Positions 16,222 to 24,970 of a stretch of 64,000 nt of DNA are shown here, in pieces. A program made the translations under genes and the position numbers. The notes under the pieces were generated by a model. It had not been told where the DNA came from. It saw nothing but the letters and a program-made list of their open reading frames with translations, and made no database searches. The DNA is taken from NCBI GenBank assembly GCA_947498595.1, contig CANMKX010000019.1, forward strand, positions 1 through 64,000, written 5' to 3'. Position 1 is the stretch's first letter, and the number at the start of each line of letters is the position of its first letter. Source of the stretch: an uncultured Aquimarina sp. (GTDB lineage: Bacteria > Bacteroidota > Bacteroidia > Flavobacteriales > Flavobacteriaceae).

Positions 16222-16894
16222 ACAACCCTATATAATTCCGCCAGCGTATAAAAAGTTATTAAGCGTTAATAATACTTCTACTGTAAACGAAGAAATTAAT
16301 GCCGTTACTAATGAAACTATACCTGCAAAAGAAAATACTTCTACAGAGCAAGTAACAGAGGAAACTGATACACAGAAAAAAACAGCTATACCTCCAACAG
16401 CTCCTCCTAAAAAATCCCTATTAGAAAGTAGAGGTAATCGCGTTTCTGGTCTCTCTTTAAATAGTATCAGAAAGAAAAAGGAAATTATCGAAAATAGAGT
16501 CGAAAAAATAATCGATCCAAATAATTTACCTAGAGAGCCTTTTACACAAGAACAAATGCAAATGGCTTGGCATGAATACGGTGCTAAACAGGATAAAAAA
16601 GGTGAAAAAATTGTAGGGTCAATGTTTGCTATGAACATTCCTACCTTAGATAAAACTACTATTTGCCTAGAATTACCTAACGAATCCATGAAAATTGATA
16701 TGGAAGCTGCTCAATCTGGTTTATTACAATATATGTATCATGAAATGAGCAATTTTGATATTGATATGAAAATTACTGTTAATGAACAGATCTCTAAAAA
16801 GCATGCTTTTACCCCTCTTGATAAATATGAAAAACTAAGAGAAAAAAATCCACTTATAGATAAATTGCGTAAAATATTTGATTTAGATATATAA
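16202..16894 (+). CDS. DnaX C-terminal (tau-specific) frame
   Basis: The 230-residue frame overlaps the end of dnaX by 20 bp in the +1 frame. It has a low-complexity Thr/Glu/Pro linker (about 1-75), then a compact domain of which the end, DKYEKLREKNPLIDKLRKIF, resembles the C-terminus of full-length Bacteroidetes DnaX proteins as I remember them. It could be translated from its own ATG (GATGGAGG) or, more interestingly, fused to the gamma part. Loss of one A from the ten-A run, gain of two, or a +1 ribosomal shift would join the frames into a protein of about 580 residues. The tau C-terminus normally binds the polymerase core and helicase. Confidence 0.75.
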   Translation: MEEKKNKQPYIIPPAYKKLLSVNNTSTVNEEINAVTNETIPAKENTSTEQVTEETDTQKKTAIPPTAPPKKSLLESRGNRVSGLSLNSIRKKKEIIENRVEKIIDPNNLPREPFTQEQMQMAWHEYGAKQDKKGEKIVGSMFAMNIPTLDKTTICLELPNESMKIDMEAAQSGLLQYMYHEMSNFDIDMKITVNEQISKKHAFTPLDKYEKLREKNPLIDKLRKIFDLDI

Positions 16895-16965
16895 ACACTT
16901 TTATATTTTAAATAGCCATTTATAATCTTTAATTTTGTATTTCATAAAGTATAAAATTAAAGTAC

Positions 16966-17547
16966 ATGTTAGGTCTTAAACTTCCTACTGATCCTAGATG
17001 GGTAAATATTGTAGAAAAAAATATTGAAGAAATTTTAACTGATCATGCATTTTGTGAGCAAAAGGCAACATCTACAGCTATTTCTCTTATTGTTTCTTTT
17101 CCTGAATATTCTGATTTAGTTGATGAGATGACAAAACTCGTTAAAGAAGAAATCAGTCATTTTAAAATGGTTCATGATAAAATTTTAGCTCGTGGATTTG
17201 TACTAGGTAGAGATCGAAAGGATGAATATGTACAGCAACTTTTAACTTTTTTCCCAAAAGGAGGTTCTAGAACTATACAATTGGTTCATAGATTATTGTA
17301 TGCTGCCTTAATTGAAGCGAGAAGTTGTGAGCGTTTCAAATTATTATCTGAAGAGTTGGAAGATAAAGAATTAGCTGATTTTTATAGAAGTTTAATGGTT
17401 AGTGAAGCAAATCATTATACAATGTTTTTAAATTTTGCTCGTACGTATGGTGATCGCTCAGAAGTTGATGAAAAATGGCAAGCATTATTGACATTTGAAG
17501 CTGAAATCATGAAAAATTTAGGAAAAAAAGAAACCGTTCACGGTTAG
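16966..17547 (+). CDS. miaE: tRNA-(ms2io6A)-hydroxylase MiaE
   Basis: The 193-residue protein is a ferritin-like diiron monooxygenase that hydroxylates ms2i6A at position 37 of tRNAs reading codons that begin with U. The start, LGLKLPTDPRWV, is characteristic of MiaE. Iron-binding Glu/His clusters are visible: DHAFCEQKATSTA, KEEISHFKMVHDK, EARSCERFKLL and SEANHYTMFL. The length fits the family. It lies 71 bp after the tau frame and is followed by a strong hairpin at 17556-17597. It requires MiaA and MiaB products made elsewhere in the genome. Confidence 0.93.
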   Translation: MLGLKLPTDPRWVNIVEKNIEEILTDHAFCEQKATSTAISLIVSFPEYSDLVDEMTKLVKEEISHFKMVHDKILARGFVLGRDRKDEYVQQLLTFFPKGGSRTIQLVHRLLYAALIEARSCERFKLLSEELEDKELADFYRSLMVSEANHYTMFLNFARTYGDRSEVDEKWQALLTFEAEIMKNLGKKETVHG

Positions 17548-17555
17548 TAATATTA

Positions 17556-17597
17556 TATATATAGAAAGGGTTGTTAATTAACAGCCCTTTCTATATA
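17556..17597. terminator. bidirectional terminator between convergent genes
   Basis: The nearly perfect inverted repeat (arms atatatagaaaggg and ccctttctatatat around ttaattaa) lies between miaE (plus) and the barrel gene (minus). Confidence 0.85.
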
Positions 17598-17616
17598 TTC
17601 TACTATAGCTTCTTAA

Positions 17617-18180
17617 TTATAATTTATAACCAATAGATATCTGAAAATTTCTATTTTTTCCATCAATGTCTATTCCTTCAGGATTATCAAATACATTCGT
17701 TAATCCTAAAGCATATCTAAAATCTACAAATAGATTTTCAAAGACTTCTGCTCCTACTCCAACTACACCTGAAAAATCAAAAGTTGAATTATCAAATTCA
17801 TTCAATTTATCTTCCCATTCCCAAATCTTAATACCTATCTGTGGACCTGCTTGTAAATTTATCGCATTAGTAAGACTATATTTTAAAATAATTGGTGCTT
17901 GTAAATAATTAGTTCTTAAAGATTTTTCCTTATTTCCTTGAGCAGAATATTGTATTTCTGGTTGAATTTTCCATTTTTGAGTTAAGCCATACTCAGCTAA
18001 AAACCCTACTACTAATCCAAACCTACCATCATCTATATTTTCAATATTATCAGGTAAATCACTAGAGCTTATCGAACTTAAGTTCACTCCAATTCTCAAC
18101 CCATATTTTGCATCTTGTGCCTTCAATGAAAAGCTACTAATAGTAAGAAAAACAAAACTTAAAAGTACTATTTTTTTCAT
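17617..18180 (-). CDS. outer-membrane beta-barrel (porin-family) protein
   Basis: The 187-residue product has a signal peptide ending near LKAQ and then a small eight-stranded barrel pattern: YGLRIGVNLSSI at the start, alternating strands such as GLVVGFLAEYGLTQKWKIQPEIQYS in parts, and an ending NFQISIGYKL, consistent with the PorT-like/OMP_b-brl_2 families abundant in Bacteroidetes. A structural or transport role in the outer membrane is likely; the ligand is unknown. The gene is monocistronic, facing miaE through a shared terminator. Confidence 0.85.
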   Translation of the reverse strand: MKKIVLLSFVFLTISSFSLKAQDAKYGLRIGVNLSSISSSDLPDNIENIDDGRFGLVVGFLAEYGLTQKWKIQPEIQYSAQGNKEKSLRTNYLQAPIILKYSLTNAINLQAGPQIGIKIWEWEDKLNEFDNSTFDFSGVVGVGAEVFENLFVDFRYALGLTNVFDNPEGIDIDGKNRNFQISIGYKL

Positions 18181-18290
18181 ATTGCTGATTTTTGATTAGA
18201 ATAGCAAGTTTACTACAAAGTATTGATATATCAAAATAGTTCTCGACTTATCGTACCACATTCATAATCAGATAATTCTTTCTTTTTATT

Positions 18291-19196
18291 TTACTTTTCT
18301 CTTAATTTTTTCTTTTCATTGTATAACGATTTTATAATACCGTCAGAAAGACCAATTTTTGGCACAAAAATCTTTCTTGATCCACTCCATTTCATTGCCG
18401 AAAGATAGATTCTAGTAGCTGGTACAATCACATCAGCTCGATCTGGATTCAGTTTTAATTTCCAAATACGTTCTTCATAACTTAAAGAATTTAACAATTT
18501 ATAATACGAACTTAAATATAGGTATGTTAATGGTTTTCCTGATCCTTTTCCGCTGTTTTTAAAAATATTATTAATATTCCCCCCAGATCCTATTAAAGAA
18601 ATATCACCATAAGGCAACGTATGTATCTTGATCCATTCTTCTACTTCTTTCCAAATAATAATTGGTACGATATCGTTTAACAGCCTAACAGTTCCTAATT
18701 TGAATGATTTTGAAGCGATCATTTTACCAGAATGGTATAATGTAAACTCGGTACTTCCTCCACCAACATCTACATAAAGGTATGTTGCATCGGTTTGAAT
18801 TAACTCATTAAGATTAGTCATTGCTATTATTGCTGCTTCATCTTTCCCGTCAATAATGTCAATCTGGATACCTGTTTTTTCCTTAATTAATGTTACGATT
18901 TCTTCTCCATTTGCTGCATCTCTCATTGCCGAAGTAGCACAAGCTTTATATCTTTTAACTTCATGAATATTCATCAGTAATTGATACGATTGCATTGCAT
19001 CTATCATTCGCTGTATGTTTTCTTCAGAAACTTTACCTTTCGTAAAAACATCTGTACCTAAACGAATAGGCACTCTAATTAAACTTGTTTTCTTAAAACG
19101 TGCTTCTTGTATTCCTTCTTCTGTAACGCTACTTATTAAGAGTCGTATAGCATTGGAACCGATATCAATGGCTCCATATTTCTCTATGGTAATCAA
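18291..19196 (-). CDS. exopolyphosphatase, Ppx/GppA family
   Basis: The 301-residue protein matches the Ppx/GppA phosphatase core: AIDIGSNAIRLLI (phosphate 1 loop), VKRYKACATSAMRDAANG in parts, YVDVGGGSTEFTLY (phosphate 2 loop) and ISLIGSGGNINNI. It should release phosphate from the ends of polyphosphate or hydrolyse pppGpp. The length is short, as in Bacteroidetes homologues lacking the C-terminal HD domain of E. coli Ppx. The apparent start is TTG at 19196, three bases after the ppk1 stop; no in-frame ATG precedes the IDIGSN motif. It is the third gene of sixA-ppk1-ppx. Confidence 0.9.
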   Translation of the reverse strand: MITIEKYGAIDIGSNAIRLLISSVTEEGIQEARFKKTSLIRVPIRLGTDVFTKGKVSEENIQRMIDAMQSYQLLMNIHEVKRYKACATSAMRDAANGEEIVTLIKEKTGIQIDIIDGKDEAAIIAMTNLNELIQTDATYLYVDVGGGSTEFTLYHSGKMIASKSFKLGTVRLLNDIVPIIIWKEVEEWIKIHTLPYGDISLIGSGGNINNIFKNSGKGSGKPLTYLYLSSYYKLLNSLSYEERIWKLKLNPDRADVIVPATRIYLSAMKWSGSRKIFVPKIGLSDGIIKSLYNEKKKLREK

Positions 19197-19199
19197 AAT

Positions 19200-21290
19200 T
19201 TAATCTTCTAATTTTTTTATGTAATAATCATAAGTCGCTATTTGCGATCTCACTTCTTCTTTTTCGTTTCTTATATACCTATTATCTTGCTCTATGCATA
19301 ATTCTCTAGCTTTGACATTATCACTCCAACAAATTTCGAAAGTATCTATTAATTCTTGTTTAATATCTTGATCATAAATTGGACATGAAATTTCTACTCT
19401 TCGATCTAAGTTACGAGTCATCCAATCTGCTGATGAAATATAAACCAATGGTTCTCCTTCATTTTTAAAAATATACAATCTTGGATGTTCCAAATATTTA
19501 TCGACAACACTTATAACTTGAATATTTTCACTCATTCCTTTTATACCTGGAATAAGACAACAAATTCCTCGTATAATTAGCTCTATTTTAACTCCTGCAT
19601 TACTTGCTTCGTAAAGTTTATCAATCATGTCATAATCACTCAAACTATTCAGTTTTAGTTGAATTCCTGATTGTTTTCCTTCCTTACTATTTCGTATTTC
19701 TTTGTTTATCAATTTAACTAATGAACTTCTTGTATAATGTGGTGATACTAAAAGATGCTTATATCTACTTACTTTATAATTGATTTCAAAAAACTTGAAG
19801 ACTTTATTCGTATCTTTTAATATGGAAGGATTGGCTGTAAATAAGGTATAATCTGTATATACTTTTGCTGTAGATTCATTAAAATTACCTGTACTAATAA
19901 ATCCGTATCTTTTTAGTTTACCTTCTTCTTCTCTTTCGATAACACATGCTTTACAGTGCACTTTAAGCCCAGCAACTCCAAAAATCAGATTTACTCCTTC
20001 TCGTTGCATTTGTTCTGCATAACGTATATTAGCAGCTTCGTCAAAACGAGCCTGTAGTTCTATTTGTACAGTTACTTTTTTTCCATTTTTAACTGCATTG
20101 ATTAAAGAACTCGCAATATCAGATATACCTGCTAATCGGTAAATTGTAATTTTGATCGTTCTAACTCTAGGATCAATAGCTGCTTCTCTCAAAAACTTAA
20201 CCGTATATGAAAAGGTATGGTAAGGCGTATATTGTAAATAATCTTTCTTAGCTATTTTCTCTAATAATTTCCCTTGTAAACTCAGCCCTTTTATTCTTAA
20301 TGGTTTTATGGTAGGATAAACCAAATCTTTATTTCCTAAATCAGGAAATTTCATATAATCTCTCCTATTGTGATATCGTCCACCAGGGATAATACTATCA
20401 GTAGTATCAATTCTCATTTTCTCCATTAAAAAACTTAACGTATCACTGTCCATATTTTTATCATAGATAAATCGAACAGGTTCCCCATCTCTTCTTAATT
20501 TAACACTACTTGAGATTTTTTCAATAAAACTTTTACTTAAATCACTATCAATATCTAATTTGGCATCTCTAGTAATTTTTATCATGTGCGAGGTTGCTAA
20601 TTCATAATCAAAAATACTAAAGATAGTACGCATGCAGTAGCGTATTAAATCATCCAAAATAATAATGAATTTTTTTCCATCTTTTTCTGGCAAAACAACA
20701 AACCTCTCAATACTATTAGGAATTTCAATTAATGCATAGATTTTACCATCAATAGCTCTGTTAATTTCTAAATCTGGATCCTTTGCATCAAACGATAATT
20801 TAACCGCAAGATAAGCTGCACTATCTTTTAAATGAGGAAATTCTTCTAATCCATTTAATAGTATTGTTACTAAAGCTGGACTTACTTTTGAAATAAAATA
20901 GTTGCGAATAAAGTCATCCTGATCTTCAGTTACTTGATCTTCATTAATTATAAAAATATCATGTTCCTCTAGCTTCTTTGATATTTTTTGAATCGTTTTT
21001 AAACTTCTAGATTGTTGTTTAATTACTATCTCAGTAATTTGATCTAATAATTCTCTGGCGGTAGTACCTCCCAATGCATTTTTACCTTCTCTACCTGCTA
21101 GATCAATCCTCTTTACAGTAGCATATCTAACTTTAAAAAATTCATCTAAGTTATTAGAGAAAATTCCTATAAATCGTAATCGTTCTAATAAAGGAACATT
21201 TTCATCAGCTGCTTCTTGTAAAACTCTAGCATTGAATTGTAACCAACTTAACTCTCTATTAATGTATTGATTTTTTATTTTTTGAATCAT
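19200..21290 (-). CDS. ppk1: polyphosphate kinase 1
   Basis: The 696-residue enzyme makes inorganic polyphosphate from ATP and can run backwards. It begins with the family's NRELSWLQFNARVLQEA segment. The C-terminal catalytic half holds the phospholipase-D-like region with the autophosphorylated His in GLKVHCKACVIE and the YGFISTGNFNESTAKVYTD segment; further PPK features include KITIYRLAG and VEISCPIYD. A longer frame extends to 21350 within sixA, but the ATG at 21290 overlaps the sixA stop as TAATG and gives the expected N-terminus. It is the middle gene of the polyphosphate operon. Confidence 0.96.
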   Translation of the reverse strand: MIQKIKNQYINRELSWLQFNARVLQEAADENVPLLERLRFIGIFSNNLDEFFKVRYATVKRIDLAGREGKNALGGTTARELLDQITEIVIKQQSRSLKTIQKISKKLEEHDIFIINEDQVTEDQDDFIRNYFISKVSPALVTILLNGLEEFPHLKDSAAYLAVKLSFDAKDPDLEINRAIDGKIYALIEIPNSIERFVVLPEKDGKKFIIILDDLIRYCMRTIFSIFDYELATSHMIKITRDAKLDIDSDLSKSFIEKISSSVKLRRDGEPVRFIYDKNMDSDTLSFLMEKMRIDTTDSIIPGGRYHNRRDYMKFPDLGNKDLVYPTIKPLRIKGLSLQGKLLEKIAKKDYLQYTPYHTFSYTVKFLREAAIDPRVRTIKITIYRLAGISDIASSLINAVKNGKKVTVQIELQARFDEAANIRYAEQMQREGVNLIFGVAGLKVHCKACVIEREEEGKLKRYGFISTGNFNESTAKVYTDYTLFTANPSILKDTNKVFKFFEINYKVSRYKHLLVSPHYTRSSLVKLINKEIRNSKEGKQSGIQLKLNSLSDYDMIDKLYEASNAGVKIELIIRGICCLIPGIKGMSENIQVISVVDKYLEHPRLYIFKNEGEPLVYISSADWMTRNLDRRVEISCPIYDQDIKQELIDTFEICWSDNVKARELCIEQDNRYIRNEKEEVRSQIATYDYYIKKLED

Positions 21291-21775
21291 TATCGTAATG
21301 CTTTGGGGTATACTGTAAAAATAGTTTTTCCTTCTGTAATATCTTTCCAAGAATCTTGATGAAATTGAATACCGACAACTCCTGCTGTTGGTACATTATC
21401 TATGCGTTGATTTCCATACATATTAGCTAACGATGTCAATGCGTGATTATGTCCTATAATCATTAGATTATCGACTTTGTCGGAACATTGTTGTATCACG
21501 TCGATCACCATCCTACCTTCAAAATCATACAATTCATGTTTAAATTCTAATTGTTCTTCAGAAATTTTAAACTCTTTGAATAATATTGCTGCTGTTTGAG
21601 TTGTACGTATTGCGTCACTACAAAGTACAATATCAATATCCGAAATATATGAGGACAATTCTTTACCTATTAATTTTGCATCATTCATTCCTCTGTCATT
21701 CAATGGACGTTCATGATCTATTACATCATATTCCCAAGAAGATTTAGCATGTCTTACCAAATAAAGATTCTTCAT
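21290..21775 (-). CDS. sixA: SixA-type histidine phosphatase
   Basis: The 161-residue histidine-phosphatase-superfamily protein starts LYLVRHAKSSWE, with the catalytic RH. The second phosphate-binding His is in MIIGHNHALT, and the acidic residue region is FEHELYDFE-like (KHELYDFEG). Small SixA-like enzymes remove phosphate from phosphohistidine, for instance on histidine phosphotransfer proteins. The gene heads the sixA-ppk1-ppx unit and is translationally coupled to ppk1 by TAATG. Linkage with polyphosphate enzymes suggests a role in phosphate signalling, which is inference. Confidence 0.88.
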   Translation of the reverse strand: MKNLYLVRHAKSSWEYDVIDHERPLNDRGMNDAKLIGKELSSYISDIDIVLCSDAIRTTQTAAILFKEFKISEEQLEFKHELYDFEGRMVIDVIQQCSDKVDNLMIIGHNHALTSLANMYGNQRIDNVPTAGVVGIQFHQDSWKDITEGKTIFTVYPKALR

Positions 21776-22174
21776 AACAATTTCTATATATTTTTAGTTA
21801 TAAAACTCAATAATAATTATATACAAGTTTAAGCATTCGCTAGTTAAATTCTTACTAATTTCTTTTAAAATATTTTTACTGTTATTACTCAACTATTAAA
21901 ATGTATTCCCGTTATTTTTTAAAAAATGTACGTATTTCTTACTCTTTAGAAAAAAAACAGAATTCATAAATTCATTTCATCGAAATAAACATTCATTAGA
22001 ACGAAAATAGTATCATTTTTAAAATTATTAAAAGTTAACCTTATACATTTGATCTATGATTTTTCCCCAATCATATACTTAATATTTACCCCTAGTATTT
22101 ACAGATATATAGCTAAAACTATGAATTAGTAGCTTCTTTAATTATTTAAATGAAGCTTTGATGTATAGATTAAA
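21776..22174. other. intergenic gap between divergent operons
   Basis: The AT-rich region should contain the promoters for the sixA operon (minus) and the OmpA-family gene (plus). I find no ORF, RNA gene or repeat of note; a gtttaa/ttaaac-type dyad density is no higher than elsewhere. Confidence 0.4.
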
Positions 22175-24298
22175 ATGGAAAAATTTAACAACAACAACTG
22201 GTACTATTCTAACTATAGAATTGTGCTCTTAGTTTTACTTAATACTTTTTTATTTTCGCAAATCACTGTTGCTCAAATAGAAACTCCATTAAGTAAGCGT
22301 ACCGAATTAACACTGCATGGTGATTTCACTTTTATTTCTAATACTATTTTAGGTAAAATTAGTAATGATGATGGATCTAATCATTTTGATCCTAAAAAAG
22401 ATTATAATCTAGGTGGTATTAATAATCAATTTAAAATGGGATTCATTGATATTGACAATGATTCTACAACTTTCAACTCTAGTAGCGCATCTTTAAATTT
22501 CGCATCAAAATGTGCAACAATCAAACATGTTGGTTTGTATTGGACTGCTTCTTATGCTGATTCTGTAAGAGCAAAAAAAATTAACACTGTTAAAATCAAG
22601 CTTCCTAAAGATTCTCTATATCAAAACATATCCGATGGAATCGTTATACATGATTACTTAAATTCTAAAGAAAATCCTTCAAAGACTTATAGTTGTTATA
22701 AGGATATTACAACCTTAGTTACTTCACAAAAAAATCCTAATGGATTATATACCATTGCAAATATTGCTGCTTCAACTACAAAAAGCAATCCGGCCGTTGA
22801 AGTTGGTAATGGACTCGCAGGCGGCTGGACAATGATCATTATTTATGAAGATCCTAATAAAAGTCAAAAAAGATTTTACATATACGATGGTTATGTTAAC
22901 ATCGCTTCAAAAGCTGCACCTGTAGTTTTTAGTTTTGATAATTTCAAGACTATTCAGAAAGGTGATGTTAAGAGCAAAATAGGTATTGTCTCTTATGAAG
23001 GTGATAAAGGGATACAGGGTGATGCTATCGAAATTTTATCACAAGCATCAAATTCGTATCAATACCTTAAAACATCGAATAATCCAATGCTTAATTTCTT
23101 CAATTCTAGTATCACCAAAAATGGAAAACAAGTAACCAATCGTGTTCCTGCTAGTGAAAACACCTTAGGGTATGATGCTGATATTTTTAATATAAAAAAT
23201 ACCGATAACCAATTAATAACCAACAACCAAACACAAACTAGCTTTAGATTATCTACAAAAAACGATGGTTTTGCAACAATAGCAGTTGCTTTTAGTATCG
23301 AAGTTTATGAACCATCGTTACAAATCGTAAAAAAAGTTACTAGGACTAATGGCAGTTATATTGCTAAAGACGAAACTATTATGCCGGGAGAAGAATTAAT
23401 TCATACTTTGGAAATTAAAAACAAGGGAAATGATCATGCCACCAATAGTTATATTATAGAACCTTTTCCTGAACATATAGAATTTATACCTAATTCCGTT
23501 TCTTATTCAATAAAAAAGAACAATTTTAAGTTTAATTATGATAAAAAGAAAAGATCTGTAAATTTTGAAATTCCTGACAAACTTTTAAAATCAAACGCCG
23601 AATCTTTTAAAATATCATATGCTGTGCGAGTTAGTGACAATTGTGAATTATTAGCTCAATTAAATACTCTAGACATTACAGCTAACTCTGTTACAGCTAG
23701 ATATAATGGTATCAAAGATCCTAGTATGAAATATGCTATGGGATATAATGATTATAATGAGTGTAGATTAGCTACTACAAATCCAATGCTCATGAATCCT
23801 AAAGTCGATCTTTCTAATTGTACGATCGCTACACATCCTCAAATTTCTTTACAATATTCAAATTCAAATGAATCCATTAACACAAATAATTCTGTGGCGC
23901 CTGGAAAAACAATCGTTAAGGATCCTAAAAAAATACGTGATATTATCGATTTAAAAGCTATCTATTTTGATTTTGACAAATGGGATATTACATCTAAAGC
24001 AATCCTAGAACTTGATAAAATTGTTGGATTAATGCTAGTTGAGCAACCTTTATTAAAAATTAAAATTGAAACTTATACAGACAATCGAGGTGATCTATCG
24101 TACAATCAGGAATTATCTCAAAAAAGAGCTCAATCTATTTATCAGTATCTTATTGCTAACAAAATTAATACTCAAAGGATTATTTCTTATAAGGGATATG
24201 GAGAATCTAATCCAATCGTTAATTGCATAGATAAAAATTGTTCTGAAGAAGAATATCAATTAAATAGAAGGTCTAATTTTATCATCGTTACTCCTTGA
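22175..24298 (+). CDS. OmpA-family protein with DUF11-like domain
   Basis: The 707-residue product has a signal-anchor-like N-terminus (about 14-35, cleaved near VAQ). It has a long N-terminal region (40-390) with a GLAGGWTMIIIYED-type segment seen in gliding or surface proteins of Flavobacteriia, a DUF11-like repeat (about 390-500: LQIVKKVTR ... PGEELIHTLEIKNKGND), and a C-terminal OmpA domain (about 590-705: IYFDFDKWDI, YTDNRGDLSYNQELSQKRA, RIISYKGYGE). The OmpA domain should bind peptidoglycan, anchoring a large surface-exposed structure. It stands alone. An adhesion or envelope-integrity role is inference. Confidence 0.85.
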   Translation: MEKFNNNNWYYSNYRIVLLVLLNTFLFSQITVAQIETPLSKRTELTLHGDFTFISNTILGKISNDDGSNHFDPKKDYNLGGINNQFKMGFIDIDNDSTTFNSSSASLNFASKCATIKHVGLYWTASYADSVRAKKINTVKIKLPKDSLYQNISDGIVIHDYLNSKENPSKTYSCYKDITTLVTSQKNPNGLYTIANIAASTTKSNPAVEVGNGLAGGWTMIIIYEDPNKSQKRFYIYDGYVNIASKAAPVVFSFDNFKTIQKGDVKSKIGIVSYEGDKGIQGDAIEILSQASNSYQYLKTSNNPMLNFFNSSITKNGKQVTNRVPASENTLGYDADIFNIKNTDNQLITNNQTQTSFRLSTKNDGFATIAVAFSIEVYEPSLQIVKKVTRTNGSYIAKDETIMPGEELIHTLEIKNKGNDHATNSYIIEPFPEHIEFIPNSVSYSIKKNNFKFNYDKKKRSVNFEIPDKLLKSNAESFKISYAVRVSDNCELLAQLNTLDITANSVTARYNGIKDPSMKYAMGYNDYNECRLATTNPMLMNPKVDLSNCTIATHPQISLQYSNSNESINTNNSVAPGKTIVKDPKKIRDIIDLKAIYFDFDKWDITSKAILELDKIVGLMLVEQPLLKIKIETYTDNRGDLSYNQELSQKRAQSIYQYLIANKINTQRIISYKGYGESNPIVNCIDKNCSEEEYQLNRRSNFIIVTP

Positions 24299-24312
24299 TA
24301 ATAATCAAGGAG
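24291..24312. terminator. small hairpin at convergent gene ends
   Basis: Stem ctccttgat/atcaaggag with a 4-nt loop covers the end of the OmpA-family gene and faces pdxH. There is no strong T-run on the plus side. Confidence 0.5.
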
Positions 24313-24949
24313 CTAAACGTACAAAATTCCAATTATCTTTCACTTGACTGTATAGAATTCTATCATGTAACCTATTGGGTCTTCCTTGCCAAAACTCATA
24401 GCTTATTGGTTGCACTCTATAGCCTCCCCAATGTTCTGGTTTTGGAATTTCTTTATCTTTAAATTGTTCTTCGAGCGCTTTTAACTTTTCTTCTAAAATA
24501 GCCCGCGAAGTAATTTCTTCGCTTTGATTTGATGCCCAAGCTCCTAGTCTACTACCTCTAGGTCTTGAATTATAATAAGCTATACTTTCGGCTTCAGAAG
24601 TCTTACTTATGATTCCTTTAATGATCACTTGTCGTTCTAAATTAGGCCAAAAGAAAGAAATACAAACATTGGGATCATTATCCATTGCTTTAGCTTTCTC
24701 TGATGCATAATTTGTAAAAAAAACAAAACCATCTTCATCATATTTCTTTAATAAAACTATACGTGATTTCGGGAATCCATCATTCCCTTTAGTTGCGATA
24801 GTCATTGCATTTGCTTCTTCAACCCCTGGTGCTTCTTCTACTTCCTTAAACCACTTCGTAAAAAGTGTTAATGGTGTTTCTGGAAGATTTTCTTCTTCTA
24901 GAAAATACTTTTCATAAGATTTTCTATAATTATGTAAATCCCTATTCAT
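24305..24949 (-). CDS. pdxH: pyridoxamine 5'-phosphate oxidase
   Basis: The 214-residue FMN enzyme oxidises pyridoxine or pyridoxamine 5'-phosphate to pyridoxal 5'-phosphate. Signature segments are NAMTIATKGNDGFPKSRIVLLK in parts, GFVFFTNYASEKAKAMD, SFFWPNLERQVIIKG, SRPRGSRLGAWAS and the C-terminal FWQGRPNRLHDRI, which is the PROSITE-type family end. The length is typical. It is 21 bp after rnz on the same strand, so probably an operon with it, although the functions are unrelated. Confidence 0.96.
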   Translation of the reverse strand: MNRDLHNYRKSYEKYFLEEENLPETPLTLFTKWFKEVEEAPGVEEANAMTIATKGNDGFPKSRIVLLKKYDEDGFVFFTNYASEKAKAMDNDPNVCISFFWPNLERQVIIKGIISKTSEAESIAYYNSRPRGSRLGAWASNQSEEITSRAILEEKLKALEEQFKDKEIPKPEHWGGYRVQPISYEFWQGRPNRLHDRILYSQVKDNWNFVRLAP

Positions 24950-24970
24950 TTTTTTAATCGTTAAGAAATT

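Noticed and set aside
19200-21350. Longer N-terminus of polyphosphate kinase
   Set aside because: The extension lies inside sixA; the ATG at 21290 overlaps its stop as TAATG and gives the usual N-terminus.
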